Positions 1 to 7,625 of a stretch of 38,408 nt of DNA are shown here, piece by piece. The notes beneath the pieces are model-generated. The model was not told the origin of the DNA and searched no databases. It was given only the letters and a program-made list of their open reading frames with translations. The number at the start of each line of letters is the position of its first letter. Within the stretch, counting starts at the first letter, position 1. This DNA is from a virus, in IMG/VR virus record IMGVR_UViG_3300046012_000317, positions 1-38,408 of that record; one strand, given 5' to 3'. The position numbers and the translations under genes were made by a program.

Positions 1-189
1 CCCCGCCGGCTGACGCCGCGTGAATGCGAACGCCTCATGGGCTGGCCCGACGATCACACGCTGGTCCCTGACGCGAAGGGCAAGCTCTTGTCCGACGCGG
101 CCCGCTACAAAGCCTGCGGCAATGGGGTCGCGTCGCGTGTGGCCGAGTGGATCGGCGAACGGCTGCGGATTGCCTTGGAGGTCGCGTGA
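1..189 (+). CDS. C5-cytosine DNA methyltransferase, C-terminal fragment
   Basis: Only the last 62 codons lie in the window. They read RRLTPRECERLMGWPDDHT followed by RYKACGNGVASRVAEWIGERL. This is the conserved end of Dcm-type C5-cytosine methyltransferases: motif IX (RxLTxRECxRLxGFPDD) and motif X (YKxxGNxV), where the second part closes the AdoMet pocket. The family transfers a methyl group from AdoMet to carbon 5 of cytosine in duplex DNA, and in phages this usually protects against host restriction. The catalytic PC motif and the target-recognition domain lie upstream and cannot be judged. The stop overlaps the GTG of the next gene, so the two are probably translated together. Confidence 0.85.
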   Translation, partial: PRRLTPRECERLMGWPDDHTLVPDAKGKLLSDAARYKACGNGVASRVAEWIGERLRIALEVA

Positions 190-611
190 CGATTAAGCGC
201 CGCACCCCTCTCCCTCGTCAGTCCCCGAAACGCGCCCGCGAACAGGGGCGGACGTTCTCCACGATTGTTGGACCCCGCCAACGGCCGAAGCGACGGAACG
301 CGAAGCGCAAACCCAGCGAGTTCGCGCGCTGCTTTGGCTCCAAGGCCCGCGTCCAGTTCGTGAAGTCCTTGCCGTGCTGCGTCACCGGCCGGCGCGGGGG
401 GATCGACAACGCGCACGTCATCCGCGACGGGTCCGAAGGCATGGGACGCCGTGGGGGGTTCGCGTGCATCGCGCCGCTCCGTCATGAGTTGCACTCGTTG
501 CTCCACACGTCCCCGGCGCGGTTCACGGAACGGTACGGGACACCGGACTTTGCGAAGGCGGCGGCGGAGACGGAGCAGCGGTGGCGGGTGGAATGTGGGG
601 AGGGGGAATGA
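186..611 (+). CDS. HNH-like phage nuclease/recombination protein candidate
   Basis: 141 residues from the GTG that overlaps the preceding stop (GTGA); an in-frame ATG at 147 would lie inside the methyltransferase. The first 50 residues are very basic (KRRTPLPRQSPKRA), suggesting nucleic-acid binding. Next comes a cysteine pair (LPCCVTG), NAHVIRDGSEGMGRRG, and a Leu-Arg-His-Glu-Leu-His segment. This order (Cys pair, AHV/R, glycine-rich turn, PLC/HxxxH) resembles the HNH-like DUF968/Rap-type proteins beside phage replication and recombination genes. The canonical second CxxC is missing (APLRHELH), so a metal site is uncertain. It ends where the helicase-methyltransferase begins (ATGA). Confidence 0.5.
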   Translation: MTIKRRTPLPRQSPKRAREQGRTFSTIVGPRQRPKRRNAKRKPSEFARCFGSKARVQFVKSLPCCVTGRRGGIDNAHVIRDGSEGMGRRGGFACIAPLRHELHSLLHTSPARFTERYGTPDFAKAAAETEQRWRVECGEGE

Positions 612-2836
612 ACCAGCCCTCGATGGATTACCCGACGTTTCTCACGGCGAAGGCCCTGGTTGATCCGCCGACCGGCATCGAGCCGCCGATCCTCAACCCG
701 TCGCTGTTCCCGTACCAGAGAGACATTACCGCGTGGGCGCTGCGCCGCGGGCGAGCCGCGATCTTTGCGGGCTGCGGACTTGGCAAGACGCTGATGCAAT
801 TGGAGTGGGCGCGGGCCGTTGCAGAGCACGCGCGCGGGCCGGTTCTCGTCCTGACGCCGCTGGCGGTCGCCCCGCAAACGATCGCGGAAGGCGAGCGGTT
901 CGGGATCATCGCGAAGTACGCCGCTGATTCCTCGCGAGTCGCGTCAAGTATCACCGTCACGAACTACGATCGGCTGGACCGCTTCGATCCGGCCGCGTTC
1001 GCCGGCATCGTCTTGGACGAGTCGAGCATCCTGAAAGCGTTTGACGGCGCGACCAGGACGCATCTCATCGATTCGTTCCGCGCCACCGCGTACCGGCTTG
1101 CCTGCACCGCGACCCCGGCGCCCAATGACTATATGGAACTCGGGAACCACGCCGAGTTCCTGGGCGTGCTCACGCGCACGGAAATGCTCGCCACCTTCTT
1201 TGTCCACGACGGCGGCGAAACGCAATCGTGGCGGCTGAAGGGGCACGCGGAGAAAGACTTCTGGACGTGGCTCTGCTCGTGGGCCGTCATGCTGCGTCAG
1301 CCGTCCGATCTGGGCTATTCGGACGAGGGGTTCATCCTGCCGGCGTGCGACGTGATACAACACACCGTCCAGTCGCCCCCGAGTGACGGGGCATTGTTCG
1401 CCTTCGAGGCGCAAACGCTACAGGAACGATTAGCCGCACGACGCGCCAGTGTCACCGAACGGGTGAAGCTCGCCGCAGACGTCGTGAACGCAACGACGCA
1501 TCCGTTTGTGGTGTGGTGCAACCTCAACGCGGAATCTGACGCGCTGGTAGACGCGATCGACGGGGCCGTGTCTGTCGAAGGCGCATTGGACGCCGCAGAG
1601 AAAGAACGCCGGCTACTCGGGTTCACGCGGGGCGCATTCCGTGTGCTGGTCACCAAGCCATCGATTGCGGGATTCGGGATGAACTGGCAGCACTGCCATC
1701 AGATGGCCTTTGTCGGCCTCTCGGATTCGTGGGAGCAGTACTACCAATCCGTGCGCCGCTGCTGGCGGTTCGGGCAGGCGCATCCGGTCACGGTCCACGT
1801 CATCACCGCGGAGTCCGAAGGTGCGGTGGTTTCCAACATCAAACGCAAAGACGCCGATGCGGAAGCGATGGCGTCCAACATGGTAGCTCACATGAAAGAC
1901 CTGTCCGCCCAAGCTGTTCACGCCGAGGGCACACGCAACACCGTCGAGTATGCGACCGACACGGCCACCGCCGACCGCTGGACACTGCACCTGGGGGATT
2001 GTGTCGATGTGCTCCGGCAGATGGAGACGGCCAGTGTGGATTTCTCGGTATTCTCTCCGCCGTTCGCTTCGCTCTATACCTATTCCGCCAGCGATCGCGA
2101 CATGGGCAACGCGCGGACGCACGCTGAGTTCTTCGAGCACTTCCGGTTCGCTGTGCGGGAATTGGTGCGCGTGCTCAAACCGGGGCGGCTGGTGTCGTTC
2201 CACTGCATGAACCTGCCGACGTCCAAAGTGCGCGACGGCGTGATCGGACTGATGGACTTTCGCGGTGATCTGATTCGACTCTTCCAAGCGGAAGGATTCA
2301 TCTACCACTCGGAAGTCTGCATCTGGAAAGACCCGGTGACTGCAATGCAGCGGACCAAGGCGCTCGGCCTGCTCCACAAGACCATTCGCAACGACTCGTC
2401 CATGAGCCGGCAGGGCATCCCCGACTATCTGGTGACGATGCGGGCACCCGGCGAGAATGCGGCCCCGATCGCGCACACGGCAGACGAGTTCCCCGTCACT
2501 CTTTGGCAGCGGTTCGCATCGCCCGTCTGGATGGACATAAATCCGTCGGATACGCTGCAATACCGCAGCGCGCGGGAGCACAACGACGAGCGGCACATCT
2601 GCCCGCTTCAACTTGACGTGATCCGCCGCGCCGTCATGCTCTGGTCGAACCCCGATGACGTGGTACTGTCGCCGTTCGCAGGCATCGGATCCGAAGGCTA
2701 CGTCGCGCTGGAAATGGGGCGCCGCTTCGTCGGGATCGAACTAAAGCCGAGCTATTTCCGACAGGCAGTGAAGAATCTGGAATCCGTCCAGTCGGCCGCC
2801 AATGGCGATCTGTTCGCGGTGGGGCAATCCGCATGA
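608..2836 (+). CDS. Helicase - DNA methyltransferase (N4-C/N6-A) fusion
   Basis: 742 residues. I chose the ATG at 608 because it overlaps the previous stop and follows a GGGAGGGGG stretch. The N-terminal half is an SF2/SNF2-like helicase: Q-like motif LFPYQRDI, Walker A GCGLGKT (K60), DESS Walker B near residue 137, motif III ACTATPAPND, and motif VI-like QSVRRCWRFGQ. The C-terminal half is a DNA amino-methyltransferase: SPPF catalytic motif IV near residue 482, then the AdoMet motif FAGIGSEGYVALEMGRRFVGIEL near 690. The order IV then I is that of beta-class enzymes. SPPF is typical of N4-cytosine enzymes such as M.PvuII, but N6-adenine cannot be excluded. The helicase may move the methylase along DNA; that is inference. 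Confidence 0.88.
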   Translation: MNQPSMDYPTFLTAKALVDPPTGIEPPILNPSLFPYQRDITAWALRRGRAAIFAGCGLGKTLMQLEWARAVAEHARGPVLVLTPLAVAPQTIAEGERFGIIAKYAADSSRVASSITVTNYDRLDRFDPAAFAGIVLDESSILKAFDGATRTHLIDSFRATAYRLACTATPAPNDYMELGNHAEFLGVLTRTEMLATFFVHDGGETQSWRLKGHAEKDFWTWLCSWAVMLRQPSDLGYSDEGFILPACDVIQHTVQSPPSDGALFAFEAQTLQERLAARRASVTERVKLAADVVNATTHPFVVWCNLNAESDALVDAIDGAVSVEGALDAAEKERRLLGFTRGAFRVLVTKPSIAGFGMNWQHCHQMAFVGLSDSWEQYYQSVRRCWRFGQAHPVTVHVITAESEGAVVSNIKRKDADAEAMASNMVAHMKDLSAQAVHAEGTRNTVEYATDTATADRWTLHLGDCVDVLRQMETASVDFSVFSPPFASLYTYSASDRDMGNARTHAEFFEHFRFAVRELVRVLKPGRLVSFHCMNLPTSKVRDGVIGLMDFRGDLIRLFQAEGFIYHSEVCIWKDPVTAMQRTKALGLLHKTIRNDSSMSRQGIPDYLVTMRAPGENAAPIAHTADEFPVTLWQRFASPVWMDINPSDTLQYRSAREHNDERHICPLQLDVIRRAVMLWSNPDDVVLSPFAGIGSEGYVALEMGRRFVGIELKPSYFRQAVKNLESVQSAANGDLFAVGQSA

Positions 2837-2880
2837 TTCCTCTCGCGCGGCAACCCCACCCAGGGAGCGCGGAATAACGC

Positions 2881-3471
2881 ATGGCTGAGCTCCACTGGTT
2901 CCCCTTCTTCGCGAAGGACTGGCTGTCGAGTCCCGCGCGCATGGCGATGAAGCCGGAGCAACGCGGCGCGTATATCGACCTGCTGGCGTTCGCGTGGGGC
3001 AACGGCACGGATGAGCCATGCCTTGACCCTGACCCCGTCGTGCTGGCCGGCCTGAGCGGCTTGGGGCGGCGGTGGGCGAAGCTCTCGCCGCTGATCCTCG
3101 ACCAGTTCGATGAGCGCGACGGGCTGCTCTACAACGCCAAGCTGTCGCAGGTCTGGCACGACTCGCAGGCCCGACACGGCCAAGCGGTCGAGCGCGGCAA
3201 GCGTAGCGCGAAAGCACGGGCAGACAAACGGCAAAGCGTTTCCAAACAGTCTCCAAACAGTTATCAGGAATCACAATCACAACCAGAACCACAGGAGAGG
3301 CTTGTGGCTCCTACGGAGCCAACAAGCACTCTCCCGGCGGTCGCGCTTGGCGCTGAGGCACCGCGCTCCGCCGTCGAGTTGCCAGTAGACCGGGATGCAC
3401 GGTCGGCAGGCTGGTCCTCGGTGCGCGACACCCTGCGGGCGATTCCCGGCCTGCGTGCGAGGCCCGCATGA
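2881..3471 (+). CDS. DUF1376 / YdaU-like replication protein
   Basis: 196 residues. The start (ELHWFPFFAKDWLSSPARMAMKPEQRGAYIDLLAFAW) matches the DUF1376 family: a short aromatic opening, then 'M..eerGAYi.LL...W' and a winged-helix-like body to about residue 100. Family members sit at the start of phage and prophage replication modules and are usually called replisome organiser or primosomal proteins. Residues 100-125 form a basic linker (RGKRSAKARADKRQ), and the rest is Gln/Pro/Ala-rich and probably disordered. A 44-base gap separates it from the helicase-methyltransferase. The stop overlaps the next ATG, so it heads a coupled chain of small genes. The family is fairly sure; its exact job in this phage is inferred. 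Confidence 0.72.
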   Translation: MAELHWFPFFAKDWLSSPARMAMKPEQRGAYIDLLAFAWGNGTDEPCLDPDPVVLAGLSGLGRRWAKLSPLILDQFDERDGLLYNAKLSQVWHDSQARHGQAVERGKRSAKARADKRQSVSKQSPNSYQESQSQPEPQERLVAPTEPTSTLPAVALGAEAPRSAVELPVDRDARSAGWSSVRDTLRAIPGLRARPA

Positions 3472-3812
3472 CGGACATCCTCGAATCCCTGGAAATCGAG
3501 TATCTGGAACGGCTGGCCCAGCGGTCCGCTGAGTGGCAGGTCAAGCACCCCGACGAAGCGAAGCTGTTGCGCGAGCAGGTCACAGCCACCTTCCGCCGAC
3601 CCGGGAAGCCGGACCCAGAGCCCGGGTCGCTCGCGTGGGAGATGGTCGAGCAGGCCGTCAACGAGGCCGTGCGCGCTCGCAAGGGTTGGCCGACCGCTCG
3701 CGCCTTCATCGCGTTGCAAGGCGGTGACGAGCTGCCGACGCCGCCACGTCCTGCCCCGCGCCCGTTGGTGACGGTGCCCGACCGCAAACGCATCGCGGCG
3801 GGTGACGCATGA
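3468..3812 (+). CDS. Hypothetical protein in the replication operon
   Basis: 114 residues, not recognised. It is predicted to be mostly helical and charged (LESLEIEYLERLAQRSAEWQVKHPDEAKLL) with a Pro/Arg-rich C-terminal tail (TPPRPAPRPL). It starts by ATGA overlap with the DUF1376 gene and ends by ATGA overlap with the zinc-knuckle gene, so all three are likely made from one message and in related amounts. A role beside the DUF1376 protein, for example as a helicase-loader-like partner, is possible from position only. No ATP-binding motif is visible. Confidence 0.6.
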   Translation: MTDILESLEIEYLERLAQRSAEWQVKHPDEAKLLREQVTATFRRPGKPDPEPGSLAWEMVEQAVNEAVRARKGWPTARAFIALQGGDELPTPPRPAPRPLVTVPDRKRIAAGDA

Positions 3813-4033
3813 CCCGACACACCGCCTGTCACTGGTGCCTGTCCCGCGCCCATCCCGTCGAACGCTGCCCGGTGAAACCGCAACCCAGACGCTCCACGAC
3901 GGACGTGAACGACGCACTGGCCGAACGGGTCCACCGCTGGCGGTTGCTGGCCGGTCAGTACCGCCGACTGTTGCGGGAAGCCTGTCTGCCGATCCCACCC
4001 GAAATCGACGCCTTCAACCCTGACCAGCCATGA
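3809..4033 (+). CDS. Small CCHC zinc-knuckle protein
   Basis: 74 residues. Positions 8-21 read CHWCLSRAHPVERC, which fits the CX2CX4HX4C zinc-knuckle spacing exactly (C8, C11, H16, C21). Zinc knuckles bind single-stranded nucleic acid in many proteins. The rest is a basic linker (KPQPRRS) and one amphipathic helix (ERVHRWRLLAGQYRRLLREA). It overlaps both neighbours by four bases. Beside a DUF1376 replication protein and an HTH protein, a single-strand nucleic-acid-binding role is plausible but inferred. An alternative ATG at 3802 in another frame gives an unrelated product and is rejected. Confidence 0.65.
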   Translation: MTRHTACHWCLSRAHPVERCPVKPQPRRSTTDVNDALAERVHRWRLLAGQYRRLLREACLPIPPEIDAFNPDQP

Positions 4034-4491
4034 ACTACAACAGCCGCACCGCTCTGACGCCTCGGATCGCCACGCTCGCCGCCCAGCGGTATGCGAAGGG
4101 CGAACCTGTGGCGCGCATCCTCCGCGATTTGCAGATCAGCAAGTCGAACTTCTACCGCGCGTTGCAGCAACAGCGGGAGCAGGTCACGCGCCCGCTGGGG
4201 TCCGTCGCGTCGTCGTTCACGTTCGACGTGCCGCCCGATCCCCGGACCCTCTACCAGATCGAGAAAGAGAAACGCGCCCACCGCGTCAGCCCCGCGATCT
4301 CAGCCGCGCAGCAGGCCCTTGAGGAACGGCTGGCCCGCGAATCCCACGACCGCAGAGGCGGACGACCGAAGGGCTCCAAGAACGGGCAGGCGTTTCAGGT
4401 CGCGTTGCAGCCCAAGGTCCGTGTGGCCGTTCCCCCGAAAGATCCTGCGGATGCGTTGTGGCAGTCGCTGGGGAGGTATGAGGGACGATGA
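4030..4491 (+). CDS. HTH DNA-binding protein with AT-hook-like segment
   Basis: 153 residues. Residues 8-45 (LTPRIATLAAQRYAKGEPVARILRDLQISKSNFYRAL) read as a resolvase/transposase-type helix-turn-helix. Residues around 115 contain GRPKGSKN, a GRP core flanked by basic residues like an AT-hook. The middle carries a charged helical stretch (LYQIEKEKRAHR). It is probably a small DNA-binding regulator or replication accessory protein. No catalytic residues of a recombinase are present, so it is not an integrase. Start and stop both overlap neighbours (ATGA). Confidence 0.6.
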   Translation: MNYNSRTALTPRIATLAAQRYAKGEPVARILRDLQISKSNFYRALQQQREQVTRPLGSVASSFTFDVPPDPRTLYQIEKEKRAHRVSPAISAAQQALEERLARESHDRRGGRPKGSKNGQAFQVALQPKVRVAVPPKDPADALWQSLGRYEGR

Positions 4492-4727
4492 GCAAGCGCA
4501 TATATCCGGGCGGCACATCGCTGCCGATCACGACCAGCGCAGTAAGCTGGCTTCTGCTGGACCATTTCCATGCGCCGGGATGGGCATACGGGGTGTTCTT
4601 CACGCTGGCAGGCATCGTCTGGCTTGCCGCCCTCGTCGCGCTCGGGAAGATCCTCTTTGGCGCTACCGAGATCCTCTCGGCCAATGATGTCGAACAACGG
4701 TTGCAGAGACTGGAGAGGCGCTCGTGA
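4488..4727 (+). CDS. Small membrane protein
   Basis: 79 residues. A clear hydrophobic helix spans about residues 31-55 (YGVFFTLAGIVWLAALVALG), and a weaker one (TTSAVSWLLLDHF) precedes it, so there are one or two membrane passes. The cytoplasmic-type tail is charged and heptad-like (ANDVEQRLQRLERRS), suggesting oligomerisation. It could be a small inner-membrane accessory or holin-like protein, but it is far from the lysis genes near 34-35 kb and its role is unknown. It overlaps its neighbours by four bases (ATGA, GTGA). Confidence 0.6.
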   Translation: MSKRIYPGGTSLPITTSAVSWLLLDHFHAPGWAYGVFFTLAGIVWLAALVALGKILFGATEILSANDVEQRLQRLERRS

Positions 4728-4918
4728 CCCTTCTCGCCTTGGGGATCTTCGCGTACCTCGTCATCGGCGTGCTGGTGTTCGTGGGGCTGGGCGCAAGGAG
4801 GCCGCGTGACCGCCGCAACGCGAAAAGTCGTGTCAACCCCCCAACGCAATCGCGCGAGGATCGCGTCAGACGCGAAAACGCCTCTGAAAACGACCGATCC
4901 GGAAAACCCGAAAATTAA
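4724..4918 (+). CDS. Small single-TM protein with basic tail
   Basis: 64 residues from a GTG that overlaps the preceding stop. Residues 2-23 (TLLALGIFAYLVIGVLVFVGL) form one transmembrane helix, followed directly by a strongly basic, Asn/Arg/Ser-rich tail that is probably cytoplasmic and disordered. With the preceding gene it makes a pair of tiny membrane proteins. Function unknown. The last 15 codons run into a locally AT-rich stretch with several short A-runs that precede the next gene. Confidence 0.5.
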   Translation: MTLLALGIFAYLVIGVLVFVGLGARRPRDRRNAKSRVNPPTQSREDRVRRENASENDRSGKPEN

Positions 4919-4919
4919 A

Positions 4920-4948
4920 TTGTTATGTGGAAGTACTCATTTCACATT
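4920..4948 (+). promoter_or_regulatory. Weak sigma70-like promoter candidate
   Basis: TTGTTA (4920-4925), a 17-base spacer, then CACATT (4943-4948). The boxes are imperfect (4/6 and 3/6), but they lie in the most AT-rich stretch of the early region, downstream of A-runs at 4875, 4887, 4903 and 4911 that could act as an UP element. The next gene, unlike its neighbours, starts after a gap and has a strong ribosome site. Confidence 0.25.
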
Positions 4949-4967
4949 CCAAACGGAGGGTTTTGAT

Positions 4968-5243
4968 ATGCGCGATTGGGGAGAGCGGCACGGACAGAAT
5001 GTGAAGAAGTTGGTGGCTGCGATTCGCCGCGCGGCCGATGAGCACGGAACGCCAAACGGGTTCTACCCACGTGAGCTCTGGCTTGACTACGGTGCGCCGC
5101 ACCAACTCATCATCGGCCAGATGATGCGGAACACGTACGTAAGGAATATCGTCGAGCAGCAGGTGGGTCTCGGACCGGTCGAGTATCACACGACCACGCA
5201 AGGCGTTCGGCGAATCAGCATTGGCGAGGAGGCGACATCATGA
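4968..5243 (+). CDS. Hypothetical protein with strong ribosome site
   Basis: 91 residues, unrecognised. The frame is open back to a GTG at 4806, but I place the start at ATG 4968 because GGAGGG lies 7-8 bases before it and the upstream codons are AT-rich and protein-unlike. The product is soluble and mixed alpha/beta (GERHGQNVKKLVAAIRRAADEHG, LWLDYGAPHQLIIGQMMRNTY). There is no signal, TM or cysteine motif. It is the first gene of a new coupled set (ATGA with 5240), perhaps served by the weak promoter just upstream. Confidence 0.6.
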   Translation: MRDWGERHGQNVKKLVAAIRRAADEHGTPNGFYPRELWLDYGAPHQLIIGQMMRNTYVRNIVEQQVGLGPVEYHTTTQGVRRISIGEEATS

Positions 5244-5497
5244 GCCGCCGCCGAAGCTTCTCCGCAGACAACCCGCGCCCGTATCGGTGCGGCGCGTTCG
5301 GCACCACGACCGGCCGTCAGTGCATGCTCCACTCTGACCACGGCGGCCCGCATGTCCTTGAGACGGTGTGCTCTGCGGAGATCGGAGTCGATGGCCGCGT
5401 TGGCTGCGACTGCATGAAGGGAATGCCAGAGCTCAAGGCCGACCTCGCGGTTTGCCATGGTCGGCTGGTGGACCTGATCGAACAATCCCGCCGATGA
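5240..5497 (+). CDS. Small Cys/His-rich protein
   Basis: 85 residues. The segment CGAFGTTTGRQCMLHSDHGGPH (residues 17-38) has the layout C-x10-C-x2-H-x2-H-x3-H and resembles short putative metal-binding motifs (CxxxxxxxC.L..GH.GPH) common in small phage proteins. A second cluster (CSAEIGVDGRVGCDC) follows. It is probably a small zinc-binding protein of unknown function. It overlaps both neighbours by four bases. Confidence 0.55.
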   Translation: MSRRRSFSADNPRPYRCGAFGTTTGRQCMLHSDHGGPHVLETVCSAEIGVDGRVGCDCMKGMPELKADLAVCHGRLVDLIEQSRR

Positions 5498-5874
5498 CCG
5501 CTCCCCGCTCCCGCGTCGTTCCCTCGGTTCAGGTCCAGCCGCCCGACCTCTACGCCGACATGAACGGCACCGAACGCGACTATGCGATCACCCTCGAAGC
5601 CCGCTACCGGAACGGCGAGATCGCTGCATGGCGCTTCGAGAAGGTGACGCTCAAGCTGGCCGACGACACCAGGTACACGCCGGACTTCTGGGTGGTGTAT
5701 CCGACCGGCCGCGTCGAGTTCATCGAAGTCAAAGGGTTCTGGCGTGATGATGCGCGCGTGAAGATCCGCGTGGCAGCGGCGCAGTTCCCAGAGTTCGCCT
5801 TTCACGCCGCGCGGAAGGATCGCGGCGGTTGGCAGATCGAATCGTTTTCGCCCGTCCCCACCACCGGAGGCTGA
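5494..5874 (+). CDS. DUF1064-type PD-(D/E)XK nuclease candidate
   Basis: 126 residues from the ATG that overlaps the preceding stop. The pattern TERDYAITLEARYRNGEIAAWRFEKVTLKLA, then YTPDF (P63, D64) and FIEVKGF (E78, K80), is that of the phage DUF1064 family. The spacing PD...ExK is the catalytic core of PD-(D/E)XK nucleases, so a DNA endonuclease or Holliday-junction role is likely. E26 or E35 may supply the extra acidic residue. Neighbours are small zinc and replication proteins, consistent with DNA metabolism. Family confidence is high; activity is inferred from the motif. Confidence 0.72.
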   Translation: MTAPRSRVVPSVQVQPPDLYADMNGTERDYAITLEARYRNGEIAAWRFEKVTLKLADDTRYTPDFWVVYPTGRVEFIEVKGFWRDDARVKIRVAAAQFPEFAFHAARKDRGGWQIESFSPVPTTGG

Positions 5875-5881
5875 CCCGAAC

Positions 5882-6286
5882 ATGAGCCAAGACATAATCG
5901 AAATCGAGCGCGGCAAGGGTCCGGGACGATGGATGCCGATACTACTCGATGAGATGAGCGAAGCGCCAACATTTCGTGCGCTGATCTGGTGCCCCGTCTG
6001 CGGAAGGCCGCTTTCCTTACAACGCGGTCACCGAATCGCAGCCGATGGACAGGTTACGCCATCCGTGGGGCATCCCGAGTCATACCCGCCGTGTCCGTGG
6101 CACGTGAGCCCGCGACTGGTGGGATGGGAAAGCCCGCCGGACCCGCCACCGCGTGCGCTCGTGTCGTGCGACAGTTGCGGCAAGGAGACCCGCGCTGTTG
6201 GCGGCTGGATAGTGCCGTCGCTTGGCCTGATGACGTGTCCTGAATGCTTCAAAATCGCCTTCCCACCGGAGAGCACGAATGTCTGA
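5882..6286 (+). CDS. Double zinc-ribbon protein
   Basis: 134 residues. The first metal-site candidate is CPVCGRPLSLQRGH near residue 37 with CPWH near residue 71. The second is CDSCGKE near 96 with CPEC near 118. Two CxxC pairs separated by about 20 residues in the C-terminal half suggest a rubredoxin-like zinc ribbon. Function is unknown; such small ribbon proteins can bind host RNA polymerase or nucleases. It starts seven bases after the nuclease candidate and its end overlaps the start of the MazG fusion by eight bases. Confidence 0.6.
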   Translation: MSQDIIEIERGKGPGRWMPILLDEMSEAPTFRALIWCPVCGRPLSLQRGHRIAADGQVTPSVGHPESYPPCPWHVSPRLVGWESPPDPPPRALVSCDSCGKETRAVGGWIVPSLGLMTCPECFKIAFPPESTNV

Positions 6287-7625
6287 CAAACCCAATGCCC
6301 TGCCGTCCTCGGCGTCGGAAGGGACCGGAACACCGATCCTGCCCTGCCCATTTTGCGGCAAAGAGGCACATATCCTTGGCCCCGTCAGCTTCGACACGTA
6401 CGACGCAGTTTGTGGCAGTCTGACGCATCCTCTCGTGTTCATGCGCGGACCCCTCGACGTCGTTGTCGCGGCATGGAACCGCCGCGCGCTCCCCTCACCA
6501 GAATCGGCAGGAGCGTCAATGAGCATTCGCGAAATGCAGCGGATCAACGCTGAGCGGTCCAAGCGTTGGATGGGTACGAGCGTTGGATGGACGGTCCTCG
6601 AAGTCGCGGGCGAACTGGCTGGCGAAGTCGGAGAGCTCGCGAACGTCTGCAAGAAGCTCCGGCGCTCCCAGATGGGCGTGCCGGGCAACAAGGTCAGCGA
6701 TGCCGAGCTACTGAAACAGGCCACGAGCGAAGCGGCGGACGTGTTCATCGTGCTGATGCTCACCGCCTCGAAGCTCGGCATCGACCTTGAGCGCGCCGTG
6801 TGTGACACGTTCAACGCGAAGTCCGAGCAAATGGGATTCCCGGAGCGCATGCCACTGCGCGTGCCACCCGTCGCTTCCTCTGGTAAGGTGCCGCCGACGT
6901 GCAACGACTGCGGCGGCGAGTTAGAACTCGGCGGCTCGTTCACGCATTGCCGACACTGCGTGCGACTTCGCCACATCGAACATCTGCTTAACCAGGTTGC
7001 TCCCTCTCCTGAGGGCTGCGAAACCTCATCCCGCTTCCGGCCAGCTCACAACACCGTTCACGTCTCTCCCTCAGTCGGTGAAGCAAAGACAGCGGAACCG
7101 ACAATCGTTGACCGCGCACTGAGACGGATCGACCGGTGGGCCGACGAAACGGAGGCGGGCAGGCCGTGGATGATGGATGGTCACGAAGCCGCCGCGCTTG
7201 CCGTAGCTCTTCACGCCGAGCGAGCCGCCTCCGATCTCCTCCGACAGAAGAACGCGGAAACGCTGAAGGCACTGGATCGAGCTGAGGGCGAACGCGACGA
7301 GGCACACAAGGAACGGGCCAAGGTTGAGGCCGAACGGACGACGCTGGCTGTCCGGATGTACGACTGCGCAGTGGAAAACGGTCTGCTGGATAGCAGCCGG
7401 GCCGATTCACCTTCGATTCTGGTTTGCGAAGCCCTGACAGCTTCGCGCTCCGAGTGTGCCGCGTTGCGCGCTCAGCGGGACTCCGCACTCTCCTCACTCA
7501 AGGCAGTACGGGATGAGATCGAGAGACCGCTCACGCCGCCACTGACTATCTACTCGCTGAGCCTGCACATCGCCGACCTGCTGGCCATCCTCGACCGGGC
7601 CATCGCCCAACAGGAGGGAGCATGA
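6279..7625 (+). CDS. Lar-like zinc domain - MazG - coiled-coil fusion
   Basis: 448 residues with three parts. Residues 20-75 (CPFCGKEAH ... MRGPLDVVVAAWNRRA) match the Lar restriction-alleviation fold, although the second CxxC is reduced to one Cys. Residues 81-195 are MazG-like: MSIREMQRINAERSKRW, then EVAGELAGEVGELANVCKK and EAADVF, the ExxE...ExxD metal ligands of all-alpha NTP pyrophosphohydrolases that remove or sense dNTP and alarmone-type nucleotides. A CxxC...CxxC ribbon follows near 208-227. The C-terminus is a long charged coiled coil (residues 305-360, rich in Glu/Lys/Arg). An ATG at 6519 (M81) has its own AGGAG, so a shorter MazG form may also be made. Confidence 0.72.
   Translation: MSDKPNALPSSASEGTGTPILPCPFCGKEAHILGPVSFDTYDAVCGSLTHPLVFMRGPLDVVVAAWNRRALPSPESAGASMSIREMQRINAERSKRWMGTSVGWTVLEVAGELAGEVGELANVCKKLRRSQMGVPGNKVSDAELLKQATSEAADVFIVLMLTASKLGIDLERAVCDTFNAKSEQMGFPERMPLRVPPVASSGKVPPTCNDCGGELELGGSFTHCRHCVRLRHIEHLLNQVAPSPEGCETSSRFRPAHNTVHVSPSVGEAKTAEPTIVDRALRRIDRWADETEAGRPWMMDGHEAAALAVALHAERAASDLLRQKNAETLKALDRAEGERDEAHKERAKVEAERTTLAVRMYDCAVENGLLDSSRADSPSILVCEALTASRSECAALRAQRDSALSSLKAVRDEIERPLTPPLTIYSLSLHIADLLAILDRAIAQQEGA

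Noticed and set aside
1613-2611. 332-codon minus-strand open frame
   Set aside because: It lies opposite the helicase-methyltransferase, which has intact motifs on the plus strand.
4874-4915. Repeated GAAAAC blocks as possible iterons
   Set aside because: Spacing is irregular (12, 16, 8) and three blocks lie inside a coding region; noted only as possible UP element.
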